DNA from: Anaerococcus octavius
GTDB lineage: Bacteria; Bacillota; Clostridia; Tissierellales; Peptoniphilaceae
Reading direction: 5' to 3'
NCBI RefSeq assembly: GCF_900445265.1
Contig: NZ_UFTA01000002.1
Span: 1 to 64,000 of the forward strand
DNA length: 64,000 bases
Positions within the stretch are counted from its first letter, which is position 1, and each line of letters begins with the position of its first letter. Below, one piece after another: positions 30,073 to 39,329 of this stretch. The notes beneath the pieces were generated by a model that did not search any database, was not told the origin of the DNA, and worked only from the letters and a program-made list of their open reading frames with translations. A program made the position numbers and the translations under genes.

Positions 30073-31998
30073 ATGCTATTTAGAACAACTGACGAGCATG
30101 AAGCTTTACGTAAAAAAGTTAGAGCTTTTGCTGAAGAAAAGGTAAAACCAATTGCCTTTGATCTCGATCAAAAAAATGAATTTCCAGATGACATTGTAAA
30201 AGAAATGGGCGAACTAGGATTTATGGGCATCCCATATCCAAAAGAATACGGTGGTCAAGGCTTAGATGCAATTTCTTATGCTATAACAGTAGAAGAATTA
30301 TCTAGAGTTGATGGTGGTGTTGGTGTAATTTGCTCAGCACACACATCATTAGGTAGCTGGCCAATATTTGCTTATGGTACAGAAGAACAAAAGAAAAAAT
30401 ATCTCACTCCTCTAGCTAGCGGTAAAAAACTAGGTGGATTTGGCCTTACAGAAGAAAACGCAGGTTCAGATGCAGGTGGAACAGAAACTACTGCAGAACT
30501 TGACGGAGATCATTACATATTAAATGGTAAAAAAATATTTATTACAAATGCTCCAAAAGCTGATACTTATGTTGTATTTGCAGTAACTACACCAGGTATA
30601 GGAACACATGGAATCTCAGCTTTTATAGTAGAAAAAGAATTTGAAGGATTTACCTTCTCTGATCATTATGACAAATTAGGTATAAGATCATCTTCTACAG
30701 CTGAGTTACATTTTGATAATGTAAAAGTTCCTAAAGAAAACTTATTAGGTAAAGAAGGTCAAGGCTTTAAGATTGCTATGGAAACACTTGACGGTGGTAG
30801 AATAGGTATAGCAAGTCAAGCTTTAGGTATAGGTCAAGGCGCTTATGAATCAGCTCTAGCTTATGCAAAAGAACGTGAACAATTTGGTATGCCAATAGCT
30901 CACTTACAAAGAAATACATTTAAACTTGCAGATATGGCAACATATTTACATGGTGCAAGACTTATGATTTATCATGCAGCAGATCTAAAAACTCATCATG
31001 AAAGATACTCTGCGGAAGCTGCTATGGCTAAACAAGTTGCATCAGACTTAGCTATGCAAATAACTACAGAAGCTATCCAACTTTATGGTGGTTCAGGATT
31101 TATTAAGGGTGTTGATGTAGAAAGATTCTTTAGAGATGCAAAAATCACTCAAATCTATGAAGGAACCAACGAAATTATGAGAGTTGTAGTTGGAGCTAAC
31201 ACAGTAGGTCGTCCTCCCAGAGTTAAAACAGTTGGAGGAAAATCTAAACAAGGCCCAATCGCAGGAGTTAGAAAAGGCGAAATCTTTGAGGGAGATCCTA
31301 AAGAAGCTGTTAAGAATTTAGTAGCCGCTCTTAAAAAAGACGGATACGACTTTACAGTAGGTATCGACCCATGGACACCAGTTACAGAAGCTGAAAGAAT
31401 AGTAGTAGCAGGTCGTGGTATAGGCGATAAAGAAAATATGAAACTTATAGAAGAACTTGCTTACCAAGCAGGAGCTGCTATATCTTCATCTAGACCAGTA
31501 GCAGAAACACTTAAATACGTACCACTTGATAGATATGTAGGTATGAGTGGACAAAATTTCAAAAACAACTTATATATCGGTGTAGGAGTATCAGGAGCAG
31601 GTCAACACTTAAAAGGTATCCGTGATGCATCTACAATAGTTGCAATTAATAATAGCAAAAACGCTCCAATATTTGCAAATGCTGATTATGGTATAGTTGG
31701 AGACTTTAAAGAAGTATTACCATTATTAATAAAAGAATTAGACAATGGTGAGGAAAAGAAACCAGCTCCACCAATGAAAAAGGTAAAAAGAAGCAAACCA
31801 CGTAAAATGGCACCAAAAGAAGATTTATATGTAGATTTAGGTTCAGGTTATGAATATGATCCAGAAGTTGGAGATCCAACTCAAGGTATAGAAGCAGGTA
31901 CACCATTTGATAAATTACCAGATTCTTGGGTATCACCAGTATCAGGTGAAGCAAAAGAAGAATTCATTAAAGTTGAATTCCCAGAGGATAGAAAGTAG
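30073..31998 (+). CDS. Acyl-CoA dehydrogenase / EtfA FAD domain / cysteine-less rubredoxin-like fusion
   Basis: A 641-residue three-part flavoprotein. Residues 1-378 form an acyl-CoA dehydrogenase ([41 protein letters not shown] with the expected Glu catalytic region). Residues about 390-560 match the FAD-binding C-terminal half of ETF alpha ([20 protein letters not shown], then ADYGIVGD). Residues 585-635 align end to end with rubredoxin ([20 protein letters not shown]), but all four iron ligands are replaced: D588, S591, S621, S624. It therefore cannot hold a normal FeS4 site. It has a consensus promoter and sits six bases ahead of a flavodiiron protein, implying joint electron transfer. 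The acyl substrate is not readable. Confidence 0.93.
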   Translation: MLFRTTDEHEALRKKVRAFAEEKVKPIAFDLDQKNEFPDDIVKEMGELGFMGIPYPKEYGGQGLDAISYAITVEELSRVDGGVGVICSAHTSLGSWPIFAYGTEEQKKKYLTPLASGKKLGGFGLTEENAGSDAGGTETTAELDGDHYILNGKKIFITNAPKADTYVVFAVTTPGIGTHGISAFIVEKEFEGFTFSDHYDKLGIRSSSTAELHFDNVKVPKENLLGKEGQGFKIAMETLDGGRIGIASQALGIGQGAYESALAYAKEREQFGMPIAHLQRNTFKLADMATYLHGARLMIYHAADLKTHHERYSAEAAMAKQVASDLAMQITTEAIQLYGGSGFIKGVDVERFFRDAKITQIYEGTNEIMRVVVGANTVGRPPRVKTVGGKSKQGPIAGVRKGEIFEGDPKEAVKNLVAALKKDGYDFTVGIDPWTPVTEAERIVVAGRGIGDKENMKLIEELAYQAGAAISSSRPVAETLKYVPLDRYVGMSGQNFKNNLYIGVGVSGAGQHLKGIRDASTIVAINNSKNAPIFANADYGIVGDFKEVLPLLIKELDNGEEKKPAPPMKKVKRSKPRKMAPKEDLYVDLGSGYEYDPEVGDPTQGIEAGTPFDKLPDSWVSPVSGEAKEEFIKVEFPEDRK

Positions 31999-32004
31999 GC
32001 AAGT

Positions 32005-33255
32005 ATGTATACAGTTAGAAAAGTAACAGATGACTTATATTATGTAGGTGGGGATGATAGAAGATTAGCTTTATTTGAAAATATATTCCCAATTCCTGAA
32101 GGTGTATCATATAACTCCTACCTACTAATGGATGAAAAAACAGTTTTAGTAGACGCAGTAGACTGGGCAATTACACGTGAATATATATTAAATGTTGACC
32201 GTGTATTAGATGGACGTGAATTAGATTATCTTATAGTAAATCACATGGAACCAGACCATTGTTCATCAATCGAGCTAATGCTACAAAGATATCCAAACCT
32301 AAAAATTATCTCAAGTGAAAAAGCTATACTTTTCATGAGACAATTTGGCTATCACGTAGATGATAGATATATAGAAGTAAAAGAAGGCGATACCATGAAC
32401 TTTGGTAAACATACCTTAGCTTTTGTAGAAGCACCAATGGTTCACTGGCCAGAAGTACTAATGACTTATGATACAACTGATGGAGTATTATTCTCAGCAG
32501 ATGCCTTTGGTTCATTTATAGCGAATAATGGTAGATTGTTTGCCGATGAAGTTGATTGGGATCGTGATTATCTAGATGAAGCACGTCGCTATTACACGAA
32601 TATCGTAGGAAAATACGGTACATTTGTACAAAAAGCTTTGGAAAAAGCTGGTGGATTAGATATAAAATATATCTGCCCACTTCACGGACTTGTATGGAGA
32701 GATAATTTTGGATATATCTTAGATAAATATACACACTGGGCAACATATGAACCAGAAGAAGATGGTGTATTAATTGTCTATGCTTCTATGTATGGTAATA
32801 CAGAATTTGCAGCTCAAGCTCTAGCAGCAAAACTATGTGAAGCAGGTATTACAAATATCAGCCTAAGAGATGTATCCAATACTCACGTTTCAGTTCTAAT
32901 AGCAGAAGCTTTCAAGTATTCAAATATAGTACTGGCATCAGTGACATATAACTTAGGTGTTTATCCACCAATGCAAAATTTCATCGAAGATATGAAAGCT
33001 TTAAATGTTCAAAATAGAGCTGTATCTATTATAGATAATGGTTCATGGGCTCCACAAGCAGGAGAAAAAATGGAAAAATATCTAGATGAAGAAATGAAAC
33101 TCATGGATGTTCTTCCAGAGCAATTAAACATGGTAAGCTCATTAAAAGCAATGAAAGAACCAGATATGGATGCTATAGTAGAAGGAATCCAAGATTCTAT
33201 TAAAAAACGTAAAGAAGAAAAAGAAAAATCTGCATCACAAAATAAGAAAAAATAA
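32005..33255 (+). CDS. Flavodiiron protein (A-type flavoprotein, FprA-like)
   Basis: Reduces oxygen to water, or nitric oxide to nitrous oxide, in anaerobes. The 416-residue protein has an N-terminal metallo-beta-lactamase-like diiron domain with all ligands present: H80, E82, D84, H85 in NHMEPDH, then H in MVHWPE, D in SADAFG and H in CPLHG. The flavodoxin domain (about 255-400) carries the FMN loop YASMYGNTE. C-terminal residues are Lys-rich. Such proteins normally take electrons from rubredoxin. Here the partner encoded six bases upstream has a rubredoxin fold without cysteines. Start AAGTATG with a weak AGGCA site, suggesting coupling to the upstream gene. Confidence 0.94.
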   Translation: MYTVRKVTDDLYYVGGDDRRLALFENIFPIPEGVSYNSYLLMDEKTVLVDAVDWAITREYILNVDRVLDGRELDYLIVNHMEPDHCSSIELMLQRYPNLKIISSEKAILFMRQFGYHVDDRYIEVKEGDTMNFGKHTLAFVEAPMVHWPEVLMTYDTTDGVLFSADAFGSFIANNGRLFADEVDWDRDYLDEARRYYTNIVGKYGTFVQKALEKAGGLDIKYICPLHGLVWRDNFGYILDKYTHWATYEPEEDGVLIVYASMYGNTEFAAQALAAKLCEAGITNISLRDVSNTHVSVLIAEAFKYSNIVLASVTYNLGVYPPMQNFIEDMKALNVQNRAVSIIDNGSWAPQAGEKMEKYLDEEMKLMDVLPEQLNMVSSLKAMKEPDMDAIVEGIQDSIKKRKEEKEKSASQNKKK

Positions 33256-33265
33256 TATAAAAATA

Positions 33266-33304
33266 AAAAAGCTGGCAGCAGATAGCCAGCTTTTTCTTTT
33301 TTTA
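33266..33304 (+). terminator. Terminator after the flavodiiron gene
   Basis: AAAAAGCTGGC / GCCAGCTTTTT stem with a T-rich tail. Confidence 0.9.
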
Positions 33305-33376
33305 AAGTCGAATTTTTTTATTTTAAAGATAAAGTATTTATAGACCCAGAAAAATATAAATAGTAAAGGGAATATA

Positions 33377-33823
33377 ATGAAAACTAGATTAATGAATATG
33401 ATAAAAATAAAAAATCCATCTACAAATAAAGTTGTAATTTTGGATAAGGTAAAAAAAGAAGGATGGGAAGGATTAACTTTTCCAGGTGGCAAGGTAGAAA
33501 TAAATGAGAGTTTAGAAGCTGCTGCTATTCGTGAAGCTAAAGAAGAAACAGGACTTGATATAAAAAATTTGAAATTTATAGGATTTATTACTTGGCTTGG
33601 TAAAGAATATAAAGACTTGGGATTGCTTTATGAAACAAGTGATTACACTGGAAAATTAATCCCGGAAAATCGTGAAGGACATCTAGCTTGGATAGACTAT
33701 GAAGAATTTAAAAAAATGGATGGTATGAGCTTATCCATGGATAAAATTTTAAAAATATATGAAGGAGAATATCGAGAAATATTTTGGAATATAAATACTG
33801 AAGAAATATCATATATTAAATAA
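33377..33823 (+). CDS. Nudix hydrolase (8-oxo-dGTP diphosphatase-like)
   Basis: A 148-residue Nudix enzyme with a perfect Nudix box: GGKVEINESLEAAAIREAKE then ETGLDI at about residues 38-63, binding Mg2+ for hydrolysis of nucleoside diphosphate derivatives. The general layout resembles MutT/YtkD-type cleaners of oxidised nucleotides; substrate is not proven. AAGGGA lies seven bases before the ATG. It sits between two terminators, so it is transcribed alone. Confidence 0.88.
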   Translation: MKTRLMNMIKIKNPSTNKVVILDKVKKEGWEGLTFPGGKVEINESLEAAAIREAKEETGLDIKNLKFIGFITWLGKEYKDLGLLYETSDYTGKLIPENREGHLAWIDYEEFKKMDGMSLSMDKILKIYEGEYREIFWNINTEEISYIK

Positions 33824-33832
33824 AGTGATTTT

Positions 33833-33858
33833 AAAGCAGATTTTTATCTGCTTTTTTA
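33833..33858 (+). terminator. Terminator after the Nudix gene
   Basis: AAAGCAGAT / ATCTGCTTT stem, short loop, T-rich tail. Confidence 0.85.
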
Positions 33859-33893
33859 TTTTATAAATTAATATATATAGAATATAAGCTAAA

Positions 33894-33922
33894 TTGCAAT
33901 AATATGCTTGAGATGATATAAT
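33894..33922 (+). promoter_or_regulatory. Promoter of the ABC/CARDB/lipoprotein operon
   Basis: TTGCAA (33894-33899), 17-bp spacer, TATAAT (33917-33922). Downstream, 33932-33957 can fold into a hairpin (AGTGT.TGGC gaat GCCA..ACACT). Confidence 0.8.
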
Positions 33923-34008
33923 CCTAAAAACAGTGTGTGGCGAATGCCATAACACTAGTTCATGTTTATTTTTCTATTTAACAATATACATAAAATTATG
34001 GAGATAAG

Positions 34009-34740
34009 ATGGCACTTATAGAAGTACGTAATTTAAAAAAATATTATAAGGTGGGAGATAATATTATAAAGGCTCTGGATGGGATAAATCTTGACATAGA
34101 AAAAGGAGAATTTATAGCTTTACTTGGTACAAGTGGGTCTGGTAAATCTACTCTTTTAAATATGCTTGCAGGTTTAGAATATCCAACAAAAGGTAGTATA
34201 AAATATGGTAATATTATCTTAAATGAGCTAAAAGAAACTGATATTACAAAATTTCGTAATTTAAATATTGGTTTTGTTTTTCAATCATACAATCTCTTGC
34301 CATATCTTACAGCTTGGGAGAATGTATCCCTTCCTTTAACTTTTAAGGGAATTAGTGTAGAAGAAAGAAAAGCAGAGGCTTATAAGATCTTAAAACAAGT
34401 TGGTCTTGGAAATAGGATGAATAATAGGCCCAATGAATTATCTGGTGGCCAACAGCAAAGAGTATCTATAGCTCGTGCTTTTGTAGGTACACCAAAAATA
34501 ATTTTTGCCGACGAACCAACAGGAAATCTCGACACTAAAACTAGTTTTGAGGTTATGCAATTAATAAAAGATATTACAAGAGAAAATATGCAAACTTTTA
34601 TCATGGTAACTCACGATGATGAAATGACAGAATTTGCTGATAGAACGCTTTTTATGAGAGATGGAAAAATAGAGAATATACACAAAAATTTAACTATTGA
34701 TGAGGTTTTAGAAGATGACATACTACCAACAAACAAATAA
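34009..34740 (+). CDS. ABC transporter ATP-binding protein (MacB/LolD-like)
   Basis: A 243-residue ATPase. Walker A GTSGSGKST at residues 40-48, Q-loop FVFQSYNLLPYL, signature NELSGGQQQR, Walker B IIFADEPTGNLD. This is the 3.A.1.122-type ATPase that pairs with a FtsX/MacB permease (present at 35739-37118). The transported or handled substrate is unknown; members export peptides or lipoproteins, or act in mechanotransmission. The 3' end overlaps the next gene by 26 bases. Confidence 0.92.
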   Translation: MALIEVRNLKKYYKVGDNIIKALDGINLDIEKGEFIALLGTSGSGKSTLLNMLAGLEYPTKGSIKYGNIILNELKETDITKFRNLNIGFVFQSYNLLPYLTAWENVSLPLTFKGISVEERKAEAYKILKQVGLGNRMNNRPNELSGGQQQRVSIARAFVGTPKIIFADEPTGNLDTKTSFEVMQLIKDITRENMQTFIMVTHDDEMTEFADRTLFMRDGKIENIHKNLTIDEVLEDDILPTNK

Positions 34741-35752
34741 TGGTGATCAAAACACAAGCTTAGATACTAGTAACGATGTAAATGATGCACCTGTTCAAAT
34801 GAAAAATCAACCTAAGTTAATAATTTCAAATTATGATATTAATCCAAAAACCGTAGAGGCTGGTGAAGACTTTAGCCTAGCTTTTACTCTATATAATACT
34901 AATAACAAAAATACTATTTATAACTTAAAGGTAAGTATTGACCAACAACTGCAATCTCAACCACAAGCAAGTGGTGAAAATGAAGCACTTATAAGTGACG
35001 GTTCAGTTTTTTCTCCTGTAAATACATCAAATAGTTTTTATGTTTCTGCTCTTTATCCTTGGAATACAACAACTAAGTACTTAAATATGAAAGTAAATCC
35101 AAATGCAGTTGCAGGAAACTATGTAATTGGGCTTACTTTAGAATACGAGGATTATCTAGGCAACCAATATCAAACTAAAGAATCTATTGGTATACCAGTA
35201 GTCCAAAGAGCAAATGTAACAATTGGAGAAGTGAAGCACGAAGAACTAAGTGTAGGAAATCAGACCCAAGTAAGTGTAAATATTTATAATACTGGTAAAG
35301 ATAATTTAAATACCTTTATGTGTGATGTAATAGGTAAGGGCTTTAGCATTGACAATGATAGAAAGTTCATAGGTAATTTTAATTCAGGAACTACAGAAAC
35401 TTTTACCTTTAATATAACTCCAGAACGAGAGGGTGAAGTCGAAGGCAAGATCATGCTAAGCTATGAAGACTCAGCTGGAAATATTATGCACACAACAACA
35501 AAAGATTTTTCTGCAGATGCTAGCAATATGGGAGCAGAAGATGTTGATGGGCAAATGACGAAAGATCCAGAAACTGGAGAAATGATACCTGTTGATAATG
35601 GTATGGATCAAAATTCAGGATCTAGCCTTTTAAAATCGCCATTTTTATGGATGGGATTAATTATTATTCTAATTCTTATTGGACTTTTACTTAGAAAACG
35701 CAAAAAAAATAAGAAAAATGAGGAGCTAATAATCGACGATGAGGATATCTGA
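34715..35752 (+). CDS. CARDB/COG1361-like protein with a C-terminal membrane anchor
   Basis: A 345-residue protein with two Ig-like CARDB-type domains (PKLIISNYDINPKTVEAGED and NVTIGEVKHEELSVGNQTQV mark the starts), an acidic linker, and a C-terminal membrane helix (FLWMGLIIILILIGLLL, about 307-324) followed by a Lys/Arg-rich tail, which suggests an extracellular N-terminal part. No signal peptide is seen at the annotated start, which is odd. The start at 34715 overlaps the ATPase gene by 26 bases and lacks a clear binding site. It probably forms an outer partner for the ABC module. Confidence 0.75.
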   Translation: MTYYQQTNNGDQNTSLDTSNDVNDAPVQMKNQPKLIISNYDINPKTVEAGEDFSLAFTLYNTNNKNTIYNLKVSIDQQLQSQPQASGENEALISDGSVFSPVNTSNSFYVSALYPWNTTTKYLNMKVNPNAVAGNYVIGLTLEYEDYLGNQYQTKESIGIPVVQRANVTIGEVKHEELSVGNQTQVSVNIYNTGKDNLNTFMCDVIGKGFSIDNDRKFIGNFNSGTTETFTFNITPEREGEVEGKIMLSYEDSAGNIMHTTTKDFSADASNMGAEDVDGQMTKDPETGEMIPVDNGMDQNSGSSLLKSPFLWMGLIIILILIGLLLRKRKKNKKNEELIIDDEDI

Positions 35753-37118
35753 TAGATTTATAATGGCATTAAGAAATCTATGGCGTAGAAAATCTAGAAC
35801 AATCCTTACTATTTTATCAGTTATAATTGGGTCAACATCTATTATTTTAATGCTAGCCTTTGCCCAAGGCATTTCTAATTCTCAAAAAGAAATGATAGAG
35901 TCTTTTCAAGGACTTACTTCTATAAATATTATGGATGAAAATGGAGAGGGTATAGATGTAAATGATTCAGTTATAAATAAGCTAAAAAATATTGATAATG
36001 TAAGAGCAGTTGTTCCTAGTAAAAATATTTATGCAGATTTTAAAATAGTAGATAATGATGAATACGAAATAGATGGATCTATAAATGTCATTCCAGATAA
36101 TATGTTTTCCTTACTTACAGATGATATGTTAGATATGGGAAGTATTCCCAATCCATCTGATACTGACAGCATACTTCTAGGTCCGAATACAGCAGCTAAT
36201 AAAACTACTGATACAGGTGATGGTGGATATTACATGGAACCTGATGAAAACTTTGACTTTGCAAGCCATGAATATTTTATACGTCTAGGATATAAAGACG
36301 AAAGTGAAGATGATGGTGTAAATTTTGGCAAGGAAGAAAATCCTTTAGACAGTGAAGGCAAGGAAACAAATAAGCCTCAAACAGTTGACATACCTATAAA
36401 AGTAGCTGGAAAATTAAATAATACATCATTTTTAAACGGCTGGGGTTCTTATATATCTGAGTCTACTTATAAAAAATTAAAAGAAGAAGACGACAAATTA
36501 GCTTTCCCTACTTTAAACCAAGATTTTGATGAACAAGGCAATCCTATAAAGTCAAATGATAAAGAGATAAAATATGATAATCTCCAAGTAGTAGTAGATA
36601 AAGCAGAAAATGTAAAAGATGTTGAACAGGCAATTAGAAAACTTGGATATCAAACAAATTCTATGGCAGAAGCTAGCAAAGAAATAGAAAGCCAAACTAG
36701 AACCATTATGCTGATTTTAGGAGGAATAGGATCCATAGCTTTTATAGTATCTGCAATTGGAATTATAAATACAATGCTAATGAGTATTTATGAACGCCAA
36801 AAGGAAATCGGAGTTATGAAAGTAATAGGAGCATCTGTATCAGATATACAGACAATGTTTTTGATAGAATCTGGTTTTATAGGATTTTTTGGAGGAGTTC
36901 TTGGACTTTTAATATCACTATTGGCAGGAAAATTAATAAATAATGTATTTACAGGTTTAAATGAGGGTATGGTTGGGGTAGATAAGATAATAATTATACC
37001 AACTTGGCTAGCCCTAGTAGGAGTTGGATTTTCTGCTTTGGTTGGAGTTCTAGCAGGATATTTACCAGCTAGACGTGCTACAAAATTATCTGCAATTGAT
37101 GCTCTTAGAGCAAACTAA
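35739..37118 (+). CDS. ABC transporter permease (FtsX/MacB family)
   Basis: A 459-residue permease with an N-terminal membrane segment (SRTILTILSVIIGSTSIILML), a large extracellular MacB-PCD domain (about 45-320) and three C-terminal segments from about residue 325. Sequence ERQKEIGVMKVIGASVSDIQ is the characteristic FtsX coupling region. Overlaps the CARDB gene by 14 bases. It works with the ATPase at 34009-34740. Confidence 0.9.
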   Translation: MRISDRFIMALRNLWRRKSRTILTILSVIIGSTSIILMLAFAQGISNSQKEMIESFQGLTSINIMDENGEGIDVNDSVINKLKNIDNVRAVVPSKNIYADFKIVDNDEYEIDGSINVIPDNMFSLLTDDMLDMGSIPNPSDTDSILLGPNTAANKTTDTGDGGYYMEPDENFDFASHEYFIRLGYKDESEDDGVNFGKEENPLDSEGKETNKPQTVDIPIKVAGKLNNTSFLNGWGSYISESTYKKLKEEDDKLAFPTLNQDFDEQGNPIKSNDKEIKYDNLQVVVDKAENVKDVEQAIRKLGYQTNSMAEASKEIESQTRTIMLILGGIGSIAFIVSAIGIINTMLMSIYERQKEIGVMKVIGASVSDIQTMFLIESGFIGFFGGVLGLLISLLAGKLINNVFTGLNEGMVGVDKIIIIPTWLALVGVGFSALVGVLAGYLPARRATKLSAIDALRAN

Positions 37119-37128
37119 GGAGGATATT

Positions 37129-38325
37129 ATGAAAAAAATTATACCAGTAATGCTTATTTCATTTGCTTTAGTAGGGTGTACGAATCAAGGTACCCCAAAA
37201 AATGAAGCAAATAATAATCAAGCCCAAGAAAGTGAACAAACTGACGATAAACAAGTTATTGAAGTAAAAAAAGCAGAAGATAACCTAGAAAATAAAGAAG
37301 AAGCTAGCAAAGCTGAACAAAATAAAGAAAATGAAGAAGATTCATCATATAAAGAAGATAACAATGATGACGAACATCTAGAAAAAGACCAAGAAGATGA
37401 TAATGAGGAAAATGAAGAATCTGATAATAAAGAAATTAGTAAGGATGATTTGTTTTTCACACCAAATGGACCATTTACAAGCGTAAATGAAAATGGCGAA
37501 TTAGTCGATGAAAATGGAAATGTCTTAACAGGTACAGATTCAAATCATTATGATTATGTAAAATATACCAATAATGTTTTTGTAAAAATGAAAAATGATC
37601 TATATGATACAGTTTCAATTGTAAGAATGAATGATAAAAATATTGAAACTCTATTTGAATTTCCAGAAGCTGATGAGTTTAGACCCCTTGGTATGATTGG
37701 AGATAAGATTTATGGTTTCCACGAAGAAAAATCAAAAGCTGAAGTTAATGGCACACCATCTTTAAATACTGACAAATCAGCAATTGGATATGTTGATCTA
37801 GCTAGTGGAGAAATTCACGATTTTGATGCAACAGCTGAAGAATTAACTGGAGGAGCTGTGGTAATTGATGGTGAATTACAATTTACCAAACCAGGAGACA
37901 ATAGCGAACAAAATGCCTATAACTTTGATTTATATAAATTGGATTTATCAAAAGGAACTGACCAACAAGCAGAATTACTAGAAAAAGACTTTGACCTACA
38001 ATACTTATTTGGACAAAAAAGATTTGAAAATGGTAATCCAGTTTGGAAGGTATATAGGGCAGATAATGACCATATCTATGCCAATGACCAAGAATTCCCA
38101 TTCCTATGGGCAGAGCAAGGCTTCCAAGAAATCATAGGAAACAATATATTCTACTTTGATAGTGAAGAAGTTAATGATAGATTGTCTAGACCAATAAAAA
38201 TAATAAATATGTCTACGGGTGAGACAGTCTTAGATACTCAAATTAGGGGAATGAAAATTTCTGATGGTAAACTTTATTACCTAACTACAGATAATGAATT
38301 AGAGTCAATAGACGTAGAACTTTAA
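37129..38325 (+). CDS. Lipoprotein with an acidic low-complexity linker
   Basis: A 398-residue lipoprotein of unrecognised family. Signal peptide with lipobox LVGC puts the lipidated Cys at residue 16. Residues about 25-110 are an unstructured, strongly acidic Glu/Asp/Asn/Lys region, typical of a spacer through the cell wall. The rest (IETLFEFPEADEFRPLG, IGYVDLASGEIHDFD) has repeating beta strands that suggest a propeller-like sensor domain. AAGGAGG precedes the ATG. It ends the ABC operon and has a diverged paralogue downstream. Confidence 0.75.
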   Translation: MKKIIPVMLISFALVGCTNQGTPKNEANNNQAQESEQTDDKQVIEVKKAEDNLENKEEASKAEQNKENEEDSSYKEDNNDDEHLEKDQEDDNEENEESDNKEISKDDLFFTPNGPFTSVNENGELVDENGNVLTGTDSNHYDYVKYTNNVFVKMKNDLYDTVSIVRMNDKNIETLFEFPEADEFRPLGMIGDKIYGFHEEKSKAEVNGTPSLNTDKSAIGYVDLASGEIHDFDATAEELTGGAVVIDGELQFTKPGDNSEQNAYNFDLYKLDLSKGTDQQAELLEKDFDLQYLFGQKRFENGNPVWKVYRADNDHIYANDQEFPFLWAEQGFQEIIGNNIFYFDSEEVNDRLSRPIKIINMSTGETVLDTQIRGMKISDGKLYYLTTDNELESIDVEL

Positions 38326-38340
38326 TTATAATAAAAATTA

Positions 38341-38366
38341 GGACCACAATTGTGGTTCTTTTTTTA
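38341..38366 (+). terminator. Terminator of the ABC operon
   Basis: Palindromic ACCACAATTGTGGT core with a T7 tail. Confidence 0.8.
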
Positions 38367-38388
38367 TTTTTCATAGTATAATGAAATT

Positions 38389-39303
38389 ATGAAAAAGTTT
38401 AAGATTTTATTGGGATTTTTATTTGTTTTCCTTGTAGCTTGTCAAAATCATACTCCAAGTGCAACCCTTACAGGAGATCCTATAGATACAAATAAGGAGC
38501 AAATATACTATGACCCAATCGATAAAAAATTAGTAAAATTTAATCCGAATGGCAACCAAAGTCAAGTAATTAATGCTAATGAAAGTGATTTTGCCTATGA
38601 TATAAATAATGCCGATAATCTTTTTATTATAGGAGATAGTTTAAATCATAAGTACAAATTAGTAGAAATCAAGGGAGATCAAATAGAAACTCTCCACGAA
38701 TTTAAGCAAGGAGAAGAAATTTTTCCTATAGGTTATAATGCAGGAAATATTTATTTTATCCATAGTTTTTATAATGAAAATGGAGAGGATAAAAATAAAC
38801 GTACCATTAGTTTAATTGATCTAGAGGAATTTAACATTACAGATATTGAAAGCGTAAATGGACTTTTGACAGATGGCATTGTCAGTCCAAATAATATTTA
38901 TTACACAGTTTTTAATAATGAAAATAATTATTATGAACTTCATAGAAAATCTATCGAAGAGGGCAAGAAAGGTGAAGCACCAGAATTAATTAGTGTAGGT
39001 TATGAAGCACCAGAGCTTTTTTTATCAAAAGACTTAGAAAATGAAAAAGAAATTATGAATCTGTATGCTTCTGATAATAACAAGATTTATTCAAAAGAAG
39101 ACTCTTGGGATAAGCATCAGGCAAATTATTTTAAACCAACAACTGTAATTGGTATAGATAAAAATCCTGATGGGACTATGAAAATTACCTTTATAGAAAA
39201 AAGAAGCAGAGAAAAAGTAAATGAAGTTGATGATGTGGTGGGTATACACTTTGAAAATGACTCAATAGTAGTTGCCACAAAATCTGGAGCAAGTAAATAT
39301 TAA
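38389..39303 (+). CDS. Lipoprotein, paralogue of the preceding gene
   Basis: A 304-residue lipoprotein with lipobox LVAC (Cys at residue 18). It resembles 37129-38325 in the same order of motifs, for example QIETLHEFKQGEEIFPIG against IETLFEFPEADEFRPLG, but lacks the acidic linker. No recognised domain. It has a terminator before it, so it may be transcribed separately from a promoter around TATAAT at 38376-38381, only a few bases before the ATG; this would leave almost no leader. Confidence 0.7.
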   Translation: MKKFKILLGFLFVFLVACQNHTPSATLTGDPIDTNKEQIYYDPIDKKLVKFNPNGNQSQVINANESDFAYDINNADNLFIIGDSLNHKYKLVEIKGDQIETLHEFKQGEEIFPIGYNAGNIYFIHSFYNENGEDKNKRTISLIDLEEFNITDIESVNGLLTDGIVSPNNIYYTVFNNENNYYELHRKSIEEGKKGEAPELISVGYEAPELFLSKDLENEKEIMNLYASDNNKIYSKEDSWDKHQANYFKPTTVIGIDKNPDGTMKITFIEKRSREKVNEVDDVVGIHFENDSIVVATKSGASKY

Positions 39304-39329
39304 AAAAATCCACAAATTAAATTTTGTGG
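39303..39329 (-). terminator. Terminator of the minus-strand xre-immA-mnmM operon
   Basis: CCACAAA / TTTGTGG stem (39310-39316, 39323-39329) with a T7 run on the minus strand. The stem overlaps the last codons of the methyltransferase gene. Confidence 0.75.

Noticed and set aside
37218-37460. Minus-strand serine-rich ORF
   Set aside because: It is the antisense of the acidic GAA/GAT-rich linker of the lipoprotein at 37129.
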